DNA of 51,677 nt, from NCBI GenBank assembly GCA_905233685.1, contig CAJOEZ010000025.1, forward strand, positions 1-51,677. The letters run 5' to 3'. Made by a program: the position numbers and the translations under genes. Each line of letters begins with the position of its first letter. Positions within the stretch are counted from its first letter, which is position 1. The stretch is from an uncultured Bacteroidales bacterium (lineage in GTDB: Bacteria; Bacteroidota; Bacteroidia; Bacteroidales; F082). The notes under the pieces are model-generated. The model was not told where the DNA came from and did not search any database. It was given only the letters and a program-made list of their open reading frames with translations. Of the stretch, positions 1 through 9,389 are shown piece after piece.

Positions 1-2795
1 CTGAGCCTGTCGAAGGGCCGTCCTCCTCCACACCGTGTACCTCCGAATAAATCGCGTCGCAGTCCTCGTCGCCAGGTTTAAAGACCAATTCGTCCTCAAT
101 CCAATAGCAGCGCAGGCCTTCCACGCGCAGACCGTCACCGTTGTCCATCAGCCTTTCGGGGAAGAAACTCGTCAGGTGGCCGATGCCGCACACGATGTCG
201 CCGCTGAAGTAGTCGTCCACGTCGCTCACATGAAGCATCCTATAGGTTTTGCCTTCGTATTCAACGGTTTCCACCGAATTGACATGCATGATGAGTGTTT
301 CCGTCCCGACCTTGGTGACCCAAGTGTCGCCTTCCTGGGCACCAAAGTCGTACAGCACGGTAAACTCTTCCAAGGTCTTGTTCCACCAATACACCTTGCC
401 GTCGCGCATAAAGACATACTCGCGTGTCACATCCTCTCGCAATCCCTTGTCGTAAAGCGTGTTGATTTTCACAAGGATATGCGAAGGCTCATCGCCGACA
501 ACGGTGTCGCCAGCCTGATACATGTATTGGTAGGTGATGCTGCCGTTCTCGTTCTCGATTTCGTAGTACCATTCCGAAGGGAAAGCAATCACATTGGGAA
601 TGTCGTTGGCATTGGGGATGCTTTTCCAGTATTGGCTGTTGCCATAGAAATACAGATGATTGTCATAGCCTTTGGAGAGGAAACCGTCTTCGCCGCCGGG
701 AATAGGCTCCTCAACGGGAAGGTTCTCTATGGTGTTGTAGAAATGCTCGCCGTGGTCCAAGGAATAGGCCAAAACCGCGTTGTTATACATGCTCATTGCG
801 GTCTTGTAAACAATGCCGTTGTCGGCAATGGCCACACGATTGGCCCAAAGGGCATAAAACCCTGGCACATGCTCGAAACCCGAAAAATCGCCTCCGAAAT
901 TAACGCCGCAAACTATGTTGCCCTCGGGGTCAAACGCCATGTCTTTCACGCCAATATTCTCAAAGGCAGCAATTTCCCAGTTCTGCATATCGGAGAGGGT
1001 GGAATGATACACACCGATGTTAGGCCCGATGTAGTACCAAACACTGACATACACATCGCCGTTTTCGCTGACGAGAAGGTCGCTGATTTCTTGGTGTTCT
1101 TCCATGAATTCAAGGCCTGAAAAGCCCCAAGTCTCACCACCGTCAAGCGTCCAAAAGATTTCCCTGTTTTGTGTCCACCCCACAACGATGTCATTGGTTG
1201 CAGCATACAGACCTGCTACACTTATCAAACCACACGAGGATATTTGGTTGGTTTGCTGCCATGTGTCGCCGTTGTCATCGGAATACATGACCGTCACCGT
1301 ATTATTATTGAAAACAAAAATCCTTCCTTCATTGCTGATGGTAAAACTTCCAACACTGCCGTCAAACACGGTTTCCCATGTCTCACCATCGTCTTGCGAA
1401 CGAGCCAACGTGGAAGGATAGACATCTGTATTTCTACAGAACAGGTCTCCTTGTGCATCAGCACCTAAAAATACTCCAGGTATTTCGATAGGCTTCCAAA
1501 GGCTATGCGCCACATTGCCGCCATTTGAAAGGCCTCCGGCAATAAAGAAGAAATAACCGCTTCCTTCGCCTTCGGAACTGCGACAATAGGCATGTGTCAC
1601 GACTTGCTCTTCAGGGAAATTGACCAAAGTGACCGCAACCTCAAGAAAGCCACCCGCCGGAATTTCATAAGGCAGGCTGTGCGAAGGCACCATTTCAAGA
1701 TAGTTGGTGCCGTATTCGCGAATCTCATAGACTGTGATGCTTTGCAGGGCATTGGTGTTTTGCAGGTAGAAGGATTGTGTCAAAGGGGTGTTTTCATCGA
1801 AAGTAATCCCTTGCATAGGTATCCACAATAATCCCTCATCCCATGCTTCCTCGTTGACCTTGACGATGACATGCCTGTAGCCAATCGAGGTGGCTATGGT
1901 GACGTTGTAATTGTTATAGCCTTTGTATCCGATAGTGTTCACTTCCACTGTCACATTCATGGTTTCGTTGGGCTGCAAAGTGCGGGGCAGACCTTCAAAG
2001 GAGAGTAGCACCACATTGTCGTCAGGTTGCACGTTGATGGATGAAATGGTGACGGCATTGTTGGTTTGGTTGCTAATCGTGAAAACTTGCGGCACTGCAG
2101 GCTCGTTAAAAGTCAGCACGGTAGGTGTAACCACCAAATCGTTCTGCTGCCCTGTATTCACGATATAGCACTCATTATACCCTGGAGTGGTATTCTGCCA
2201 AATCAAATCGCCGTCTTCATAATAGCAAAGGAGGTCTGTCGAACCTCCCATCAAGAAAAGCGAACCTGGATCAATGATTCCATAAAGGCTACCTATGCCT
2301 TCAATCCATACTTCCTGTTCACCCCATGGATATTCCAACACAATTTGTTGTCTCGGCTCGCCATTAACGAGGATCTCATTGGTTTCGATGACAAACATCC
2401 AGTTGGGATAAAACCCATTGCCGCTCATGATAATGGTATCTCCGACTTCCATTGAGAAATCATAAAGAATCTCATCGTAAGCAGAGCCGTCTCTACGATA
2501 GAGAACTTGTTTGTCTTCGGTTTCTCTGATAACGCCACAAACACTCCAACCCGTAAGGTTTTCGTTCCTTGTGGTGTACATCACTTTGTACGACACACCG
2601 TCCACCAGCGTATCACCCTCAATTTTGTAGATGTCGGTGTACTTGTGCTGCGGCTCCGGCGGATTCCACGGATAGGAAAACAGCACATTCCATTGCTTTC
2701 CGTCCTCGACGATAGGATGATAGTCTTGTGCTTTCATTGTCATCCCGCCCATCATCATCAGGGCAATCACTGCGATAATACTAATGTTTTTCATA
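1..2795 (-). CDS. T9SS-type BNR-propeller surface protein, C-terminus beyond window
   Basis: An uninterrupted minus-strand frame starts at the ATG at 2795 and is still open at base 1, giving at least 931 residues. It begins with a signal peptide (MKNISIIAVIALMMMGG, then MKAQ). Visible parts in order: a roughly 190-residue module with GDTLVDG and LYDFSMEVGD (about 25-215); an Ig-like ASPM/SPD-2/Hydin-type domain (about 220-330); Asp-box (BNR) beta-propeller repeats such as SQDDGETW and SDDNGDTW (about 455-725); and a second copy of the module ending in GHLTSFFPERL and DEDCD (about 740-918). It is paralogous to the gene at 18824-23302, which ends in a T9SS sorting domain, so the missing end here probably does too (inference). 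It lies 116 bases downstream of the TPR regulator, in the same arrangement as the second copy. The last codons before the window edge fall in a dispersed repeat (CTTCGACAGGCTCAG). Confidence 0.82.
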
Positions 2796-2836
2796 GTTGT
2801 AAGTATTTGATTGTTAATTATTTAATTTCTTTTTTT

Positions 2837-2909
2837 AACTACGGATTTTACGGATTATACAAATTCCATTTTGATGAATATTTCCGTCAAATCCGTGTAA
2901 TCCGTAGTT
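2837..2909. repeat. imperfect inverted repeat (ACTACGGATT family)
   Basis: Left arm 2837-2855 and right arm 2891-2909 pair at 17 of 19 positions (AACTACGGAT... against ...ATCCGTAGTT) around a 35-base loop. It sits between the TPR regulator and the surface-protein gene. It may be a dispersed palindromic element or an attenuator/mRNA-processing site that separates expression of the two genes. The function is not known from the sequence. Confidence 0.6.
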
Positions 2910-2911
2910 TC

Positions 2912-4384
2912 TCATACAGCATTCACGATTTCCTCAAAAGTGCGGTTATCATCCCCGAGGTCCATCTTCATCTGTTTTATGCGGGTTTTGCGTTTGTAGT
3001 AAGAGTCGGTCTGCGTGTCCAACAGGATGGAAATCACTTGGTTGGAGAAACCGTTTTTCGAGAGGCAGCAGATGCGCACATCCCACTTGCCGAGTTTTGG
3101 GTAGAGTTGCAACAGCCGCTGCGAGAAGCCGTCGAAGACCAAGTCGGTGAGGCTGATGAAGTCGTTCCAGTCGTTGTCAGTCAGCTCGAAGTTGAGCGAG
3201 TCGTTGTTCACTTCTTCCGTGAGGGCTTGCGCGGTGGTCATAATCTTGTTTCGCGTCAGGATTTTCTGGATCGACATCAAATCCTTCGGCGGGAGGGTCT
3301 GCTGGTAGCGGCGTAGTTCATCGTTGGTGCGGATAAGGTTCTCCATGTCGCTCACCAACTCGTGGATGCGATTCTGGTCGCGCTCCACCTGCCGCCCGAA
3401 GTGCTCCATCTCCAATTTGTGGTCGCTGATTTTCTTCCTCACAATCAGGAGGATGACAAGCAAGGCAATCACCGCCAAAGCGATAATCAGATAGAGTTTC
3501 AGGTCGCGATTGCGGTGCAGGCTTTCCAATTCGCTTTGCTGCGCTTTCAACTCATATTCCGCCTTGATTCTTTGGATGTTCTCGTTGGCGTGTTCAGCGT
3601 CGGCTTGCATCATGTTCTCGGCAAACTGCTGGTGGTATTTCACCGCCTGCTGGTAGTCGCCCTCGCTGTAGGCGATGGCATAAAGCGTTTGATAGACAGA
3701 CATTTTCAGTCCGGCACGCTCGCTGCGGAGAGCTTGGTTTAAGTAGGACTTCGCCTTGTCGTTTTCGCGTGTGTAATAATAGAGGATGCCCAAGGTCATG
3801 TTGGCAATGTCGGTGTCGTTGTCGCCGAGGCCGATTTCCAGGGCTTGGTTGACGCTCTCGATGCCTTTGGCGAAGTTGCCCGTTTCCATGTAATAGTCGC
3901 GACCCATTTCGAGATAAAGGTCGCCGAGCATGGCTTGGTTGTTGATAAAGGTGGCGACACGGAAAGCCGAGTCGTAGTATTGCTTGGCTTGGGTGTATTG
4001 CTCCTGCGCCCTCACCGCCCGACCGCTGTTGCGGTAGGCGTTCATCATGCCGGTGGAGTCGGCGGTCTGCTTAAAGCAGTTCAGCGCCTGCTGATGTTGC
4101 TTGAAGGCATCCTCGAAAAGGCTGTGCTTGAGGTACATTGCCCCGAGGTTGTCGCAAAGTTGGCCTTCCAATTGGACTGTTTCGGCAGTCTTTTGAGAAC
4201 GCTGCACCAAGGCCAGCCCTTGCAGGAACTTCTCGGCGGCCTCTTCGGAGCGGCGTTGCTCGCGCAGTTCGGCACCTTCTTTATAGAGGGCTTGCGCCTG
4301 TTGGAGGCGTTTTTCAGGCGTGTCGCAGGCAGCCATCGCGAGGGCTACCGTCATAAGGATTATTAGTTTTAAGTTTGTCTTCAT
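2912..4384 (-). CDS. TPR lipoprotein/transmembrane regulator with C-terminal HTH-like domain (copy 1)
   Basis: 490 residues. The N-terminus is a lipoprotein-like signal (MKTNLKLIILMTVALAMAAC, Cys 20), followed by TPR helices (about 25-270), one transmembrane helix (about 295-318), a short coiled coil containing RDQNRIHELVSDMENLIRTN, and a C-terminal domain (about 400-490). That last domain has the pattern W-x-DFI-x-L..GF..RL..YP.L...VRICCLSKNG, seen in Bacteroidota TPR regulators whose cytoplasmic end is LuxR-like. The topology suggests a periplasmic sensor with a cytoplasmic DNA-binding tail, so it may control the surface protein encoded directly downstream (inference). It is clearly paralogous to 23359-24837: long stretches such as LRSERAGLKMSVYQTLYAIA are identical. 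The second HTH helix is weak, so DNA binding is unproven. Confidence 0.8.
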   Translation of the reverse strand: MKTNLKLIILMTVALAMAACDTPEKRLQQAQALYKEGAELREQRRSEEAAEKFLQGLALVQRSQKTAETVQLEGQLCDNLGAMYLKHSLFEDAFKQHQQALNCFKQTADSTGMMNAYRNSGRAVRAQEQYTQAKQYYDSAFRVATFINNQAMLGDLYLEMGRDYYMETGNFAKGIESVNQALEIGLGDNDTDIANMTLGILYYYTRENDKAKSYLNQALRSERAGLKMSVYQTLYAIAYSEGDYQQAVKYHQQFAENMMQADAEHANENIQRIKAEYELKAQQSELESLHRNRDLKLYLIIALAVIALLVILLIVRKKISDHKLEMEHFGRQVERDQNRIHELVSDMENLIRTNDELRRYQQTLPPKDLMSIQKILTRNKIMTTAQALTEEVNNDSLNFELTDNDWNDFISLTDLVFDGFSQRLLQLYPKLGKWDVRICCLSKNGFSNQVISILLDTQTDSYYKRKTRIKQMKMDLGDDNRTFEEIVNAV

Positions 4385-4415
4385 AACTCAACTTTTTTTA
4401 CTTAGACTTTTCGTC

Positions 4416-4505
4416 CGCTTCGCGTCATTGCGAACGAAGTGAAGCAATCCAGAGAACAGTTTTTTTCGGTCTGGACTGCTTCGTTTCTCGCAGTGACGCA
4501 AAGCG
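4416..4505. repeat. REP-like inverted repeat, TGCGTCACTGCGAG family
   Basis: Two imperfectly complementary arms, 4416-4453 (containing GCGTCATTGCGA and GAAGCAATCCAGAG) and 4469-4505 (CTGGACTGCTTCG... then CAGTGACGCAAAGCG), can form a long hairpin. The same sequence recurs at 17932-17970 and 18734-18809, so this is a dispersed intergenic family. Confidence 0.75.
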
Positions 4506-4521
4506 TGTCCGTTTCTCAGAT

Positions 4522-4555
4522 GCAAAAATATACAGAAAAAACGCTTGTCAAGAGG
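4522..4555 (-). promoter_or_regulatory. promoter of TPR regulator copy 1 (duplicated segment)
   Basis: Read on the minus strand it has TTGACA, then TATTTTTG 18 bases after the TTG, matching the Bacteroidota -33/-7 promoter. All 34 bases are identical to 24937-24970, the segment upstream of the paralogous regulator. Identity of the promoter where surrounding DNA differs suggests selection or recent duplication. Confidence 0.72.
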
Positions 4556-4694
4556 CGCGAAGGTCTCCAAAAGGCGATGTCCCTACTTTTTTTGAGTGTC
4601 ATTGTTGTTATATATTGAAAATCAATGATATAGCAACCTTCGTAAAACGGGCTTGTCCCTACTTTTTTTGGCGAAGGAGGGCTAAAAACATGCC

Positions 4695-4730
4695 AAAAAA
4701 TGACAAAGCCTCCGCGTTGGCAGAGGCTTT
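4695..4730 (-). terminator. rho-independent terminator of hydG operon
   Basis: The stem pairs 4705-4715 with 4720-4730 (AAAGCCTC against GAGGCTTT, one mismatch, 4-base loop). On the minus strand it is followed by TCATTTTTT. It lies about 30 bases past the hydG stop codon. Confidence 0.8.
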
Positions 4731-4760
4731 TCACTATCAAACAACCTTAATCGGTGTTGT

Positions 4761-6215
4761 TTAGAAATACAAATCCCGCTCCCCCTTCTTAATCCGCTCA
4801 ATGCGGCTCTTCAACTCGTCCAAAAACTTCGGGTCGACGTTCTTGAAGTTGTTCTCGATGCACTTCCAGCCTTTGGCGGCGACTTCGGGCGTGGCGTAAT
4901 CGACCAAGTATTCGCTCAAAGTGAGGATGGCATTCGGGGTGCAGTAGCGTTTGATGAAGCCCGGCACGCTGAACTCCATGAAGTGTTCGCCCGTGCGACC
5001 CAAACGATAGCAAGCGGTGCAGAAACTCGGGATGAAGTCGTGATCGAGGAGTTCGTCGATGGTCTCGCCCAAGGTGCGGTCGTCGCCAATCTTGAACTGC
5101 TCGCGGTGCAGGTTCTGGTTCTCCTGCTTGTCGCTGTTCTTCTCCTCTTCCTCGTGGTGGTATTTGTAGTCGCCGATTTGCAGGTTGGTGCCGCCGTCGA
5201 TTTGCGAGATTCCGTATTCGATGGCCTTCACGCGGAACTCGGCAGGCTCGCGGGCGGTCAGAATCATGCCCGTGTAAGGCACAGCCAGACGGAAGATGGC
5301 AATCATCTTCTCGAAGGTGTCGTCGTCAACGAAATACTTCTTGTCGATGTTCAGACCTGAGGCCTCTTTGACACGCGGGAACGAGATGGTGTGCGGTCCC
5401 ACATTGAAACAAGCCTCCAAATGGTTGGTGTGGCGAATCATGGCCAAAGTCTCATAACGCCAGTCGTACAGACCGACGAGGATACCCAAACCATTGTCAT
5501 CAATGCCTGCTTGTTGGGCGCGGTCCATGGCGGTCAAACGGTAGGCGTAATCACCTTTCTTGGTATTAATTGGGTGATACTCGTTGTAAATCTCAGGGCA
5601 GTAAGTCTCTTGGAAAATCTGATAAGTGCCGATGCCAGCCTCTTTCACGGTGCGGAAACCCTCAACATCCAAAGGCGCGGCGTTGATGTTCACGCGGCGG
5701 ATGCTGCCTTTGCCTTTCTTGGTGGCGTAGGTCACCTTCACGGTGTGGGCGATGTACTCGGGCGAGTATTTCGGCGACTCACCGTAAACGAGGATGAGGC
5801 GCTTCTGGCCGTCGTCTTCCAAGGCTTCCACGTTACGGACGAGTTCCTCGTCGGTCAAAGTGGTGCGGATTTGCTCCTTGTTCGAGGAACGGAAACCGCA
5901 GTAAGAGCAGTTGTTCACGCAATAGTTGCCCACATACAGCGGGGCAAAGAGCACAATGCGGTTGCCATAGATGCGGCGTTTCAGTTCGCGCGCGCCTTCC
6001 TTGATTTCTTCGACTAATTTCGGGTCGGTGGTGTTAATCAAGACAGCGGTCTCTTCCAACGTCAGACGGTTTTTGTCCAACGACTTCTGGATGATTTCGC
6101 GCACACGCTCAGGCGTACTTTTCGTGTTGTTGATGTAGTCCCAAATCTCTTCCGAGGAGATAAACGGGCGATTCGGCTCGTCGGGGATACGGCATTTTTC
6201 AGGATGAAATTGCAT
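4761..6215 (-). CDS. hydG: [FeFe]-hydrogenase maturase HydG, radical-SAM tyrosine lyase
   Basis: 484 residues, the usual length for HydG. The radical-SAM CxxxCxxC cluster is at Cys99, Cys103 and Cys106 (YCVNNCSYCGF), and the C-terminal auxiliary-cluster motif CX2CX22C is at Cys399, Cys402 and Cys425. This last motif distinguishes HydG from ThiH. The family cleaves tyrosine to supply CO and cyanide ligands for the hydrogenase H-cluster. It follows the small ACT-like gene by 23 bases, so the two are co-transcribed, and a terminator follows. HydE, HydF and the hydrogenase itself are not in this window. Confidence 0.95.
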   Translation of the reverse strand: MQFHPEKCRIPDEPNRPFISSEEIWDYINNTKSTPERVREIIQKSLDKNRLTLEETAVLINTTDPKLVEEIKEGARELKRRIYGNRIVLFAPLYVGNYCVNNCSYCGFRSSNKEQIRTTLTDEELVRNVEALEDDGQKRLILVYGESPKYSPEYIAHTVKVTYATKKGKGSIRRVNINAAPLDVEGFRTVKEAGIGTYQIFQETYCPEIYNEYHPINTKKGDYAYRLTAMDRAQQAGIDDNGLGILVGLYDWRYETLAMIRHTNHLEACFNVGPHTISFPRVKEASGLNIDKKYFVDDDTFEKMIAIFRLAVPYTGMILTAREPAEFRVKAIEYGISQIDGGTNLQIGDYKYHHEEEEKNSDKQENQNLHREQFKIGDDRTLGETIDELLDHDFIPSFCTACYRLGRTGEHFMEFSVPGFIKRYCTPNAILTLSEYLVDYATPEVAAKGWKCIENNFKNVDPKFLDELKSRIERIKKGERDLYF

Positions 6216-6238
6216 ATCAGTTGTTAGTTTGAAGTTGT

Positions 6239-6484
6239 TTAGTTGTTTAGTTTCAACAGCGCCGACTTCACCTCGATGCCTTCGATGCGACCTAACTGAC
6301 CCGTGAGGGAACCAATCTCATCGGTGGTGCCTTCAAAAATGACGGAAATGATGCTGTAGTTTCCACGCGGAAAGCCTTGGCGGCAGATGATGATGCCCGC
6401 GTGACGGGAAAGCACCGCGTTCACTTGCGGCGCGGCTTCGCGGTTTCCCACATAAATAAGGACTGTGCCTATTCTCCTTTCCAT
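6239..6484 (-). CDS. TM1266-family iron-only hydrogenase system regulator (ACT-like)
   Basis: 81 residues with a ferredoxin-like/ACT pattern: a first strand RIGTVLIYVGNRE, then SRHAGIIICRQGFP and NYSIISVIFEGTTDEI. It matches the small TM1266/NikR-C-like proteins that occur next to [FeFe]-hydrogenase maturation genes. It is upstream of hydG in the same operon. The regulatory role is assigned from gene neighbourhoods of the family; there is no DNA-binding domain in the protein itself. Confidence 0.85.
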   Translation of the reverse strand: MERRIGTVLIYVGNREAAPQVNAVLSRHAGIIICRQGFPRGNYSIISVIFEGTTDEIGSLTGQLGRIEGIEVKSALLKLNN

Positions 6485-6582
6485 TTGAATTCCTCCGGAT
6501 CAGATGATTATGATTCCCGCAACGGCCTCGATGTCAACTGAAGGTCTTCTTCTCAGCGAAAATGCGGCTTGTTTTTGCGCTG

Positions 6583-6590
6583 CAAAGATA
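6583..6590 (-). promoter_or_regulatory. -7 element for the hydG operon
   Basis: TATCTTTG on the minus strand about 100 bases upstream of the TM1266-family gene. A clear -33 TTTG at the right distance is not visible, so this is a partial match. Confidence 0.45.
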
Positions 6591-6653
6591 CATATTTTTA
6601 AATCAAGAGCTTACGATGTTGATAATTTTGTTGATAAAAAAACGAAGAAAAAA

Positions 6654-6686
6654 TTTGCATGACGTGATAAAAATGCTCTACCTTTG
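6654..6686 (+). promoter_or_regulatory. promoter of nrdD-nrdG
   Basis: TTTG at 6654-6657 and TACCTTTG at 6679-6686, 21 bases apart, fit the Bacteroidota -33/-7 consensus. It predicts a transcript of about 70 leader bases before nrdD. Confidence 0.7.
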
Positions 6687-6698
6687 CAAGACAAGATT

Positions 6699-6718
6699 CC
6701 TCGGGACGGATTCCGAGG
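6699..6718 (+). promoter_or_regulatory. hairpin in the nrdD leader
   Basis: CCTCGG at 6699-6704 pairs with CCGAGG at 6713-6718 (8-base loop) right at the predicted 5' end of the nrdD mRNA. It may stabilise the message or be part of a regulatory structure. I do not recognise a known riboswitch. Confidence 0.45.
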
Positions 6719-6763
6719 CAACCCCATGAAAATCAGGACTTAAATCGAAAACGAGCACATCTT

Positions 6764-8875
6764 ATGAGCAACGGAGGACTATACATTACCAAAAGGGACG
6801 GCAAGCAGGAAGCCTTCTCTCTTGACAAGATTAAAATCGCCATCAGCAAGGCATTTCTCGCGTCGGGATTCTATGCCACCGACGAGGACCTTAACGCCAT
6901 CCTGAGCCGCGTCCGCGTGACCAACGGCATCACTGTGGAGGAAATCCAAAACCAGGTGGAGACGGCACTTATGGCGGAACAATATTACACGGTGGCGAAA
7001 AATTACATCCTGTATCGCCAAAAGCACACCGAAGACCGTGAGATCCGCGAGAAAATCGACTTCTTGAGCAACTACGTCAACGCCTCTAACCCGGCCACGG
7101 GCTCGAAGTACGACGCCAACGCCAACGTGGAGCAGAAAAACATTGCCACGCTCATCGGTGAACTGCCCAAGTCAAGCTTTATCCGCATCAACCGCCGTCT
7201 GCTCACCGACCGCATCAAGTCGATGTTCGGCAAGGAGCTTGCCGACCGCTACCTCTATTTGCTCAACAACCACTTTATCTATAAGAACGACGAAACTAGT
7301 CTGGCCAACTACTGCGCCTCCATCACCATGTACCCCTGGCTGAATGAAGGTACGAGTAGCATCGGCGGCAACAGCACCGCGCCCACCAAGCTGCGCTCGT
7401 TCTGCGGCGGCTTTATTAATATGGTGTTCATGGTGTCGTCGCAGCTGTCTGGTGCCTGCGCCACACCCGAGTTCCTGATGTACATGAACTACTTCATCGG
7501 CAAGGACTACGGCACCGACTACTACAAACGCGCCAACGAGGTCGTGGACCACTCCTTGAAACCCCGCACCATCGACAAGGTCATCACCGACTGCTTCCAA
7601 CAGATTGTGTATTCCTTGAACCAGCCTGCGGGCGCACGCAACTACCAGTCCGTGTTCTGGAACATTGCCTACTACGACCGCTATTATTTCGAGTCGCTGT
7701 TCGGCAACTTCTACTTCCCCGACGGCACACAGCCTGATTGGGAATCACTGAGCTGGCTCCAGAAACGCTTCATGAAGTGGTTCAACGCAGAGCGCCTCAA
7801 GAGTGTGCTCACCTTCCCCGTCGAGACGATGGCCCTACTCTCCAAGGACGGCGATGTCATCGACCAGGAATGGGCCGACTTCACCGCCGAGATGTACGCC
7901 GAAGGCCACTCGTTCTTCACCTATTTGAGCGACAACGCCGACTCGCTGTCGTCATGCTGCCGCCTGCGCAACGAGATCCAAGACAACGGTTTCAGCTATA
8001 CCCTTGGTGCCGGAGGCGTCAGCACGGGCTCCAAGAGCGTGCTCACCATCAACTTGAACCGCTGCGTCCAATATGCCGCGCGCAACAATATGCACTACAT
8101 CACCTTCCTTGAGGAAATCGTCGACCTCTGCCACAAGGTGCAGATTTGCTACAACGAGAACCTGAAGGAGCTGCAACACAAAGGCATGTTGCCGCTGTTC
8201 GATGCAGGTTACATCAATTTGGGTCGCCAATACCTCACCATTGGCGTGAACGGCCTTGTGGAGGCTGCCGAGTTCTTGAAAATCAAGATCTCCGACAACC
8301 CGCAATACGAGGCCTTCGTGCAAGAGGTTTTGGGCCTTATAGAGAAATACAACAAGAAGTATTACTCCAAGGCAGACGGCCTGATGTTCAACTGCGAGAT
8401 GATTCCTGCCGAGAACGTGGGCGTGAAGCACGCCAAATGGGACAAGGAAGACGGCTACGAGGTGCACCGCGACTGCTACAACAGCTACTTCTACATCGTG
8501 GAAGACCCGAACACCAATGTCTTGGACAAGTTTCGGCTGCACGGCGAGAAGTATATCAAGCACCTCACGGGCGGCTCGGCGCTGCACTGCAACCTTGAAG
8601 AACACTTGAGCAAGGAACAGTATCGCCAGCTGTTGCGTGTGGCTGCCCGCGAAGGTTGCAACTACTTCACCTTCAACGTGCCCAACACAATTTGCAACGA
8701 CTGCGGCCACATCGACAAGCGCTACCTGAAGGAGTGCCCCGAGTGCCACAGCCACAACATAGACTACCTGACCCGTATCATCGGCTACTTGAAGCGCGTC
8801 AGCAATTTCAGCGAGCCACGCCAGCAAGAAGCCGCCCGCCGTCACTACGGAAAAATGGAGATGGAAAGATGCTAA
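6764..8875 (+). CDS. nrdD: anaerobic (class III) ribonucleoside-triphosphate reductase
   Basis: 703 residues. An N-terminal ATP-cone (KRDGKQEAFSLDKI) for allosteric control is followed by the catalytic barrel. The C-terminus has the four-cysteine zinc site (Cys644, 647, 658, 661: CNDCGH and CPECHS) and the glycyl-radical loop TRIIGYLKR with the radical at Gly674. The enzyme reduces ribonucleotides to deoxyribonucleotides under anoxia, and the radical is installed by NrdG. It overlaps nrdG by 7 bases. Divergent from the hydG operon. Confidence 0.97.
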   Translation: MSNGGLYITKRDGKQEAFSLDKIKIAISKAFLASGFYATDEDLNAILSRVRVTNGITVEEIQNQVETALMAEQYYTVAKNYILYRQKHTEDREIREKIDFLSNYVNASNPATGSKYDANANVEQKNIATLIGELPKSSFIRINRRLLTDRIKSMFGKELADRYLYLLNNHFIYKNDETSLANYCASITMYPWLNEGTSSIGGNSTAPTKLRSFCGGFINMVFMVSSQLSGACATPEFLMYMNYFIGKDYGTDYYKRANEVVDHSLKPRTIDKVITDCFQQIVYSLNQPAGARNYQSVFWNIAYYDRYYFESLFGNFYFPDGTQPDWESLSWLQKRFMKWFNAERLKSVLTFPVETMALLSKDGDVIDQEWADFTAEMYAEGHSFFTYLSDNADSLSSCCRLRNEIQDNGFSYTLGAGGVSTGSKSVLTINLNRCVQYAARNNMHYITFLEEIVDLCHKVQICYNENLKELQHKGMLPLFDAGYINLGRQYLTIGVNGLVEAAEFLKIKISDNPQYEAFVQEVLGLIEKYNKKYYSKADGLMFNCEMIPAENVGVKHAKWDKEDGYEVHRDCYNSYFYIVEDPNTNVLDKFRLHGEKYIKHLTGGSALHCNLEEHLSKEQYRQLLRVAAREGCNYFTFNVPNTICNDCGHIDKRYLKECPECHSHNIDYLTRIIGYLKRVSNFSEPRQQEAARRHYGKMEMERC

Positions 8876-9357
8876 AATACGCTAATTATGATATTGTCTT
8901 TCAGGAAGTTCCTGAAGAGGTGACGCTTGCCATCAACATTTCCAACTGCCCTAACCAATGCCCAGGTTGCCACAGCAAGTATTTGTGGGACAACATCGGC
9001 AAAGCCTTGGACATGAACGAATTGAACCGTCTTGTGTCGCAATACGAGACGGGTATCACCTGCGTGTGCTTCATGGGCGGTGACAACGAGCCGGACAAGG
9101 TTGCGGAATTGGCCAAACAGCTGAAAAACAGCCATAAAGGTCTCAAAGCGGCATGGTATTCCGGCAAGAATGACCTGCCCGAAAACGTTGCCACTGACCA
9201 TTTCGACTACATCAAATTGGGGCGCTATATTGCAGAGCTTGGTCCCTTGGACAGCGCGACCACCAACCAGCGCATGATGAAACGCTTGGCCGACGGCCGC
9301 GTGAAGGACATCACGGAGTGGTTTAGGCGGAACAAGTCTGTGACGGTGAAGGTGTGA
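8869..9357 (+). CDS. nrdG: anaerobic ribonucleotide reductase activating protein
   Basis: The ATG at 8869 overlaps the end of nrdD by 7 bases and is preceded by GGAG, so translation is coupled. It gives 162 residues, normal for NrdG. A longer open frame upstream of this ATG lies inside nrdD and is not real. The radical-SAM motif CPNQCPGC uses Cys27, Cys31 and Cys34. NrdG uses a [4Fe-4S] cluster and S-adenosylmethionine to form the glycyl radical on NrdD. Confidence 0.95.
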   Translation: MLKYANYDIVFQEVPEEVTLAINISNCPNQCPGCHSKYLWDNIGKALDMNELNRLVSQYETGITCVCFMGGDNEPDKVAELAKQLKNSHKGLKAAWYSGKNDLPENVATDHFDYIKLGRYIAELGPLDSATTNQRMMKRLADGRVKDITEWFRRNKSVTVKV

Positions 9358-9389
9358 GGAACTTCTGCAAAACTAATGTGAAATAATTA

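Larger units (their letters stand above)
4385..4760. other. gene-free stretch upstream of TPR regulator
   Basis: No credible gene. It holds a REP-like inverted repeat (4416-4505), the regulator's promoter (4522-4555), a 16-base direct repeat GTCCCTACTTTTTTTG at 4579-4594 and 4655-4670, an AT-rich near-palindrome (TATTGAAAATCAATG, near 4613-4628) between the two repeats, and the hydG terminator (4695-4730). Confidence 0.7.

Noticed and set aside
35..1120. 361-residue open frame on the + strand
   Set aside because: It is the shadow of the minus-strand surface-protein gene, which shows real domains and extends across the whole stretch.
6699..6763. SAM-I riboswitch hint (GGCAACC) in the nrdD leader
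   Set aside because: Only one short motif fits; the remaining helices of the aptamer are not recognisable.
8656..8868. Upstream extension of nrdG inside nrdD
   Set aside because: The extension is out-of-frame nrdD sequence; the coupled ATG at 8869 gives a normal-length NrdG.
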